Origin: Solibacillus sp. FSL H8-0523
GTDB lineage: Bacteria; Bacillota; Bacilli; Bacillales_A; Planococcaceae
Length of the DNA stretch: 64,000 nt
Direction of reading: 5' to 3'
NCBI RefSeq assembly: GCF_038051985.1
Contig: NZ_CP150291.1
Span: 496,001-560,000, forward strand
The translations under genes and the position numbers were made by a program. The notes under the pieces were generated by a model, which searched no databases, was not told the DNA's origin, and worked only from the letters and a program-made list of their open reading frames with translations. Below, piece after piece: positions 62,001 to 64,000 of this stretch. Within the stretch, counting starts at the first letter, position 1. Each line of letters begins with the position of its first letter.

Positions 62001-64000
62001 GTGAAAAAAAATATAAAAATCTGCTTAATGGCAGGTTTGCTAGTTACGCCGGCATTTGTTGCACAGGTATCTCCAACACAAGCAGAAGAAATTACACCCG
62101 TAAGCGCAAACGTAGAGAAATTTACGCAAGCCATGGCTACATTTTCAGATTCAACCCCATCAAAAACACTTTCAACACTAAATACAGCAGTGACTAAGGT
62201 GAAGACCGCTTATGGCAAGCTGACGGCTGAAGAAAAAAAGGCAATATCAGAAGAAGTGGCAAAAAATTATGCACAGATCCAAGCGACATATACCATTGCG
62301 AAACGCATTGATGAACTTTCTAAAAAAACGGATGAAGCTATAAAGTTAGACAGTGCAATCAATGATACAATGACAGAATTTGATAACTTAGAAGCGTATC
62401 AACGCTACGTTTTTAACTATTCAACGCTGACTAAATTATCAGATTCTGTTGCGGAAGTAATAATACTTGAGCAAGATATGATAGAAATGACACCAGCCAA
62501 TACGCTGACAAAGGTTGCAGAAATCGTAGCAGCTTATAACGAACTGACGGCTACACAAAGAAAATATTTAACAGATGCCTCACAAGCGACGATTACTTCA
62601 TGGAGACAAGCGCTTACAGCATCCACACAGCTTATTAAAGAAATCGATGCCATTACGACGACAAGCTTTGCAACATGGGGTTCTGCAACAGAATCGAGCA
62701 AGGCTACTGCAGTTAAACAGTTTAATACGAAAGTCAATGCGGCTCTTACAAAGCTAGAAAAAATTACGCTAGCATCGGTTTCAGCAGAGGTTGATCCGCA
62801 AGCGCTTGTTACGAATAAAGGCCGATTAGTAGCGCTAAAAGATTTCACAGCAATTTCCACACCGGTTTTAGAGCTTAATACAGACTTGTCGCGCGTAACA
62901 GAAACAGTCAATGCAGCGAAGGCAACTTTAGAGACCTTTGATGGCAAAATGACGGAACATAGCGCAAATTTATCTGAAATCGACAAAAAAAATCTACCGG
63001 GGCTAAAAATATTTTTAGCTGAATACGTTGCCTATATAGAAGACGAGCAAGCAATCATTGTTGACGTAGAAAATATCATTAATGCCTTAAAGGATAAGGT
63101 AGATCTAGTAACATTAGCAAGCGCCCGTGAAAAATTTAATTCGCTATCTTCGGAAGGAAAAAAATTCGTTTCAAATATAAGCCAGTTAACAGCGTTAGAG
63201 GCCACTTATAAATCGGCATTAGCTGTTGTAAAGCAAATTGAGGCGATTGATCCGAGTGCGAAAGACTTTGTCAGTAAAACAACAGCAGCAAAAGCCGCAT
63301 ACGATAAACTGGCGACGGAAGCACTGAAAAGTACGGTTACCAACTACATGACAGTAGAAAACTATTTACCGATAGCATTAATAATGAAAGAAATTGATGC
63401 CATCCGTGTGAATAGTGCTGAATTTAGAAAAGATTATGAAGCAGCGCAAGGTACGTATAATGCGTTAACTGCAGGGGTAACTGGAAATCCTGAAAGTTCA
63501 CCAGCTCCAACAGATAAAGTGATTGTTGGCAAACAGCGTTTAGTAACGGAATATGGCCCAAAGCTTGATACATTTAAAGCAACGATTGCAACGATTGACA
63601 GCATTACAGCACGAATTGAAGGTCTATCCTCTAAAACAGGTCAAAGTTTTATGGAAGAGCTGAAAAGGCTTTCGGAAGAATATAAACGATTAGACAGCGC
63701 TACAAAGAGCAATATTTTAAATGCTCAAGACTTAACGACATTTGAAAAAGACTATAATGCGTCATTAAAAGTATTTAATGTAATTGAACAACTACCTGAA
63801 AATACAGATTTACAGTTTTCTAAAAAAGTAAATACAGCAGAAAAAGCTTTTCAAAAGTTAACAACAGTGCAAAAAGGCAATGTCTATAACTACGATAAGT
63901 TGAGTAGCCTGTTAAAGCCGGCAGCAATCATTGAGCGTATCAACAAACTAAAAACAACAAGTAAAACGTATGAAACAGACGTTCAAGATTTGCGTAAAGA
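62001..64000 (+). CDS. Secreted helical-repeat protein, cut by the window end
   Basis: An open frame of 666 codons without a stop, running off the window. It starts at a GTG (62001) 6 bases after GAGGAGGA and begins MKKNIKICLMAGLLVTPAFVA (signal peptide, cleavage near VSPTQAEE). The rest is a series of helical repeats with phrases such as AYNELTATQRKYLTD, KFNSLSSEGKKFVSN and AFQKLTTVQKGNVYN. They are like those of the transglutaminase-SLH protein at 42442. No SLH domain appears in the visible part; by analogy one may follow at the C-terminus beyond the window. Function unknown. Confidence 0.85.
   Translation, partial: MKKNIKICLMAGLLVTPAFVAQVSPTQAEEITPVSANVEKFTQAMATFSDSTPSKTLSTLNTAVTKVKTAYGKLTAEEKKAISEEVAKNYAQIQATYTIAKRIDELSKKTDEAIKLDSAINDTMTEFDNLEAYQRYVFNYSTLTKLSDSVAEVIILEQDMIEMTPANTLTKVAEIVAAYNELTATQRKYLTDASQATITSWRQALTASTQLIKEIDAITTTSFATWGSATESSKATAVKQFNTKVNAALTKLEKITLASVSAEVDPQALVTNKGRLVALKDFTAISTPVLELNTDLSRVTETVNAAKATLETFDGKMTEHSANLSEIDKKNLPGLKIFLAEYVAYIEDEQAIIVDVENIINALKDKVDLVTLASAREKFNSLSSEGKKFVSNISQLTALEATYKSALAVVKQIEAIDPSAKDFVSKTTAAKAAYDKLATEALKSTVTNYMTVENYLPIALIMKEIDAIRVNSAEFRKDYEAAQGTYNALTAGVTGNPESSPAPTDKVIVGKQRLVTEYGPKLDTFKATIATIDSITARIEGLSSKTGQSFMEELKRLSEEYKRLDSATKSNILNAQDLTTFEKDYNASLKVFNVIEQLPENTDLQFSKKVNTAEKAFQKLTTVQKGNVYNYDKLSSLLKPAAIIERINKLKTTSKTYETDVQDLRK

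Noticed and set aside
61958-62197. Plus-strand 79-codon frame overlapping the last gene
   Set aside because: Wrong frame relative to the GTG-initiated gene at 62001, which has the ribosome site and signal peptide and stays open to the window end.

Overview
The window comes from an AT-rich, spore-forming, flagellated Gram-positive bacterium of the Bacillales. The combination of SLH-type S-layer proteins, a csa-type cell-wall pyruvylation cluster and a B. subtilis-like order atp - ywzB - murA - spoIID - spoIIQ - spoIIID - mbl - flhO - flhP - fabZ - ywpF - ssbB - ywqA/ywqB points to the Planococcaceae (Solibacillus/Lysinibacillus-like). The genus is an inference from protein similarity recalled from memory, not from a search.

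Region 1 (1-7.1 kb) is a complete F1Fo ATP synthase operon, atpI-B-E-F-H-A-G-D-C, closed by a strong terminator. Several intercistronic hairpins are present, including a terminator-like one between atpE and atpF. Region 2 (7.2-17.5 kb) is a conserved chromosomal backbone: a small DUF1146 membrane protein, murA, three sporulation genes with recognisable sigma-E or sigma-F type promoter sequences, mbl, two flagellar rod/hook-type genes with a sigma-D-like promoter, an EpuA-family membrane protein, fabZ, two small proteins, ywpF and ssbB. Region 3 (17.6-22.7 kb) holds the ywqA/ywqB helicase and SWIM-finger pair and an IDEAL-domain protein.

Region 4 (22.8-28.2 kb, minus strand) is a tightly overlapping three-gene operon for secondary cell wall polymer (SCWP): a TagA/WecG glycosyltransferase, a 1172-residue fusion of a flippase-like (MurJ/SpoVB/CsaA-like) protein with a DUF5693 membrane protein, and the pyruvyltransferase CsaB. 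It is transcribed divergently from region 5.

Region 5 (28.9-64 kb) is an S-layer and surface-protein island. It holds two paralogous S-layer proteins with near-identical signal peptides and similarly placed promoters. Six more SLH proteins follow: a 1710-residue protein, a transglutaminase-like 1742-residue repeat protein, a phosphodiester-glycosidase protein, an SLH-only protein, an amidase and a smaller SLH protein. Four further exported or wall-associated proteins lack visible SLH domains. CsaB pyruvylates SCWP, and SLH domains bind pyruvylated SCWP, so regions 4 and 5 read as one cell-envelope system: anchor synthesis, S-layer lattice, and wall-remodelling enzymes.

A mobile patch at 32.4-35.3 kb interrupts this island. 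A yifB gene overlaps a REP-associated tyrosine transposase (RAYT) gene. The pair is bracketed by two copies of a GTGCACCGGGTGCA-type palindrome, and the second copy abuts the truncated, nonsense-mutated 3' end of an ISL3-type transposase. No tRNA, rRNA, CRISPR array or riboswitch was recognised.
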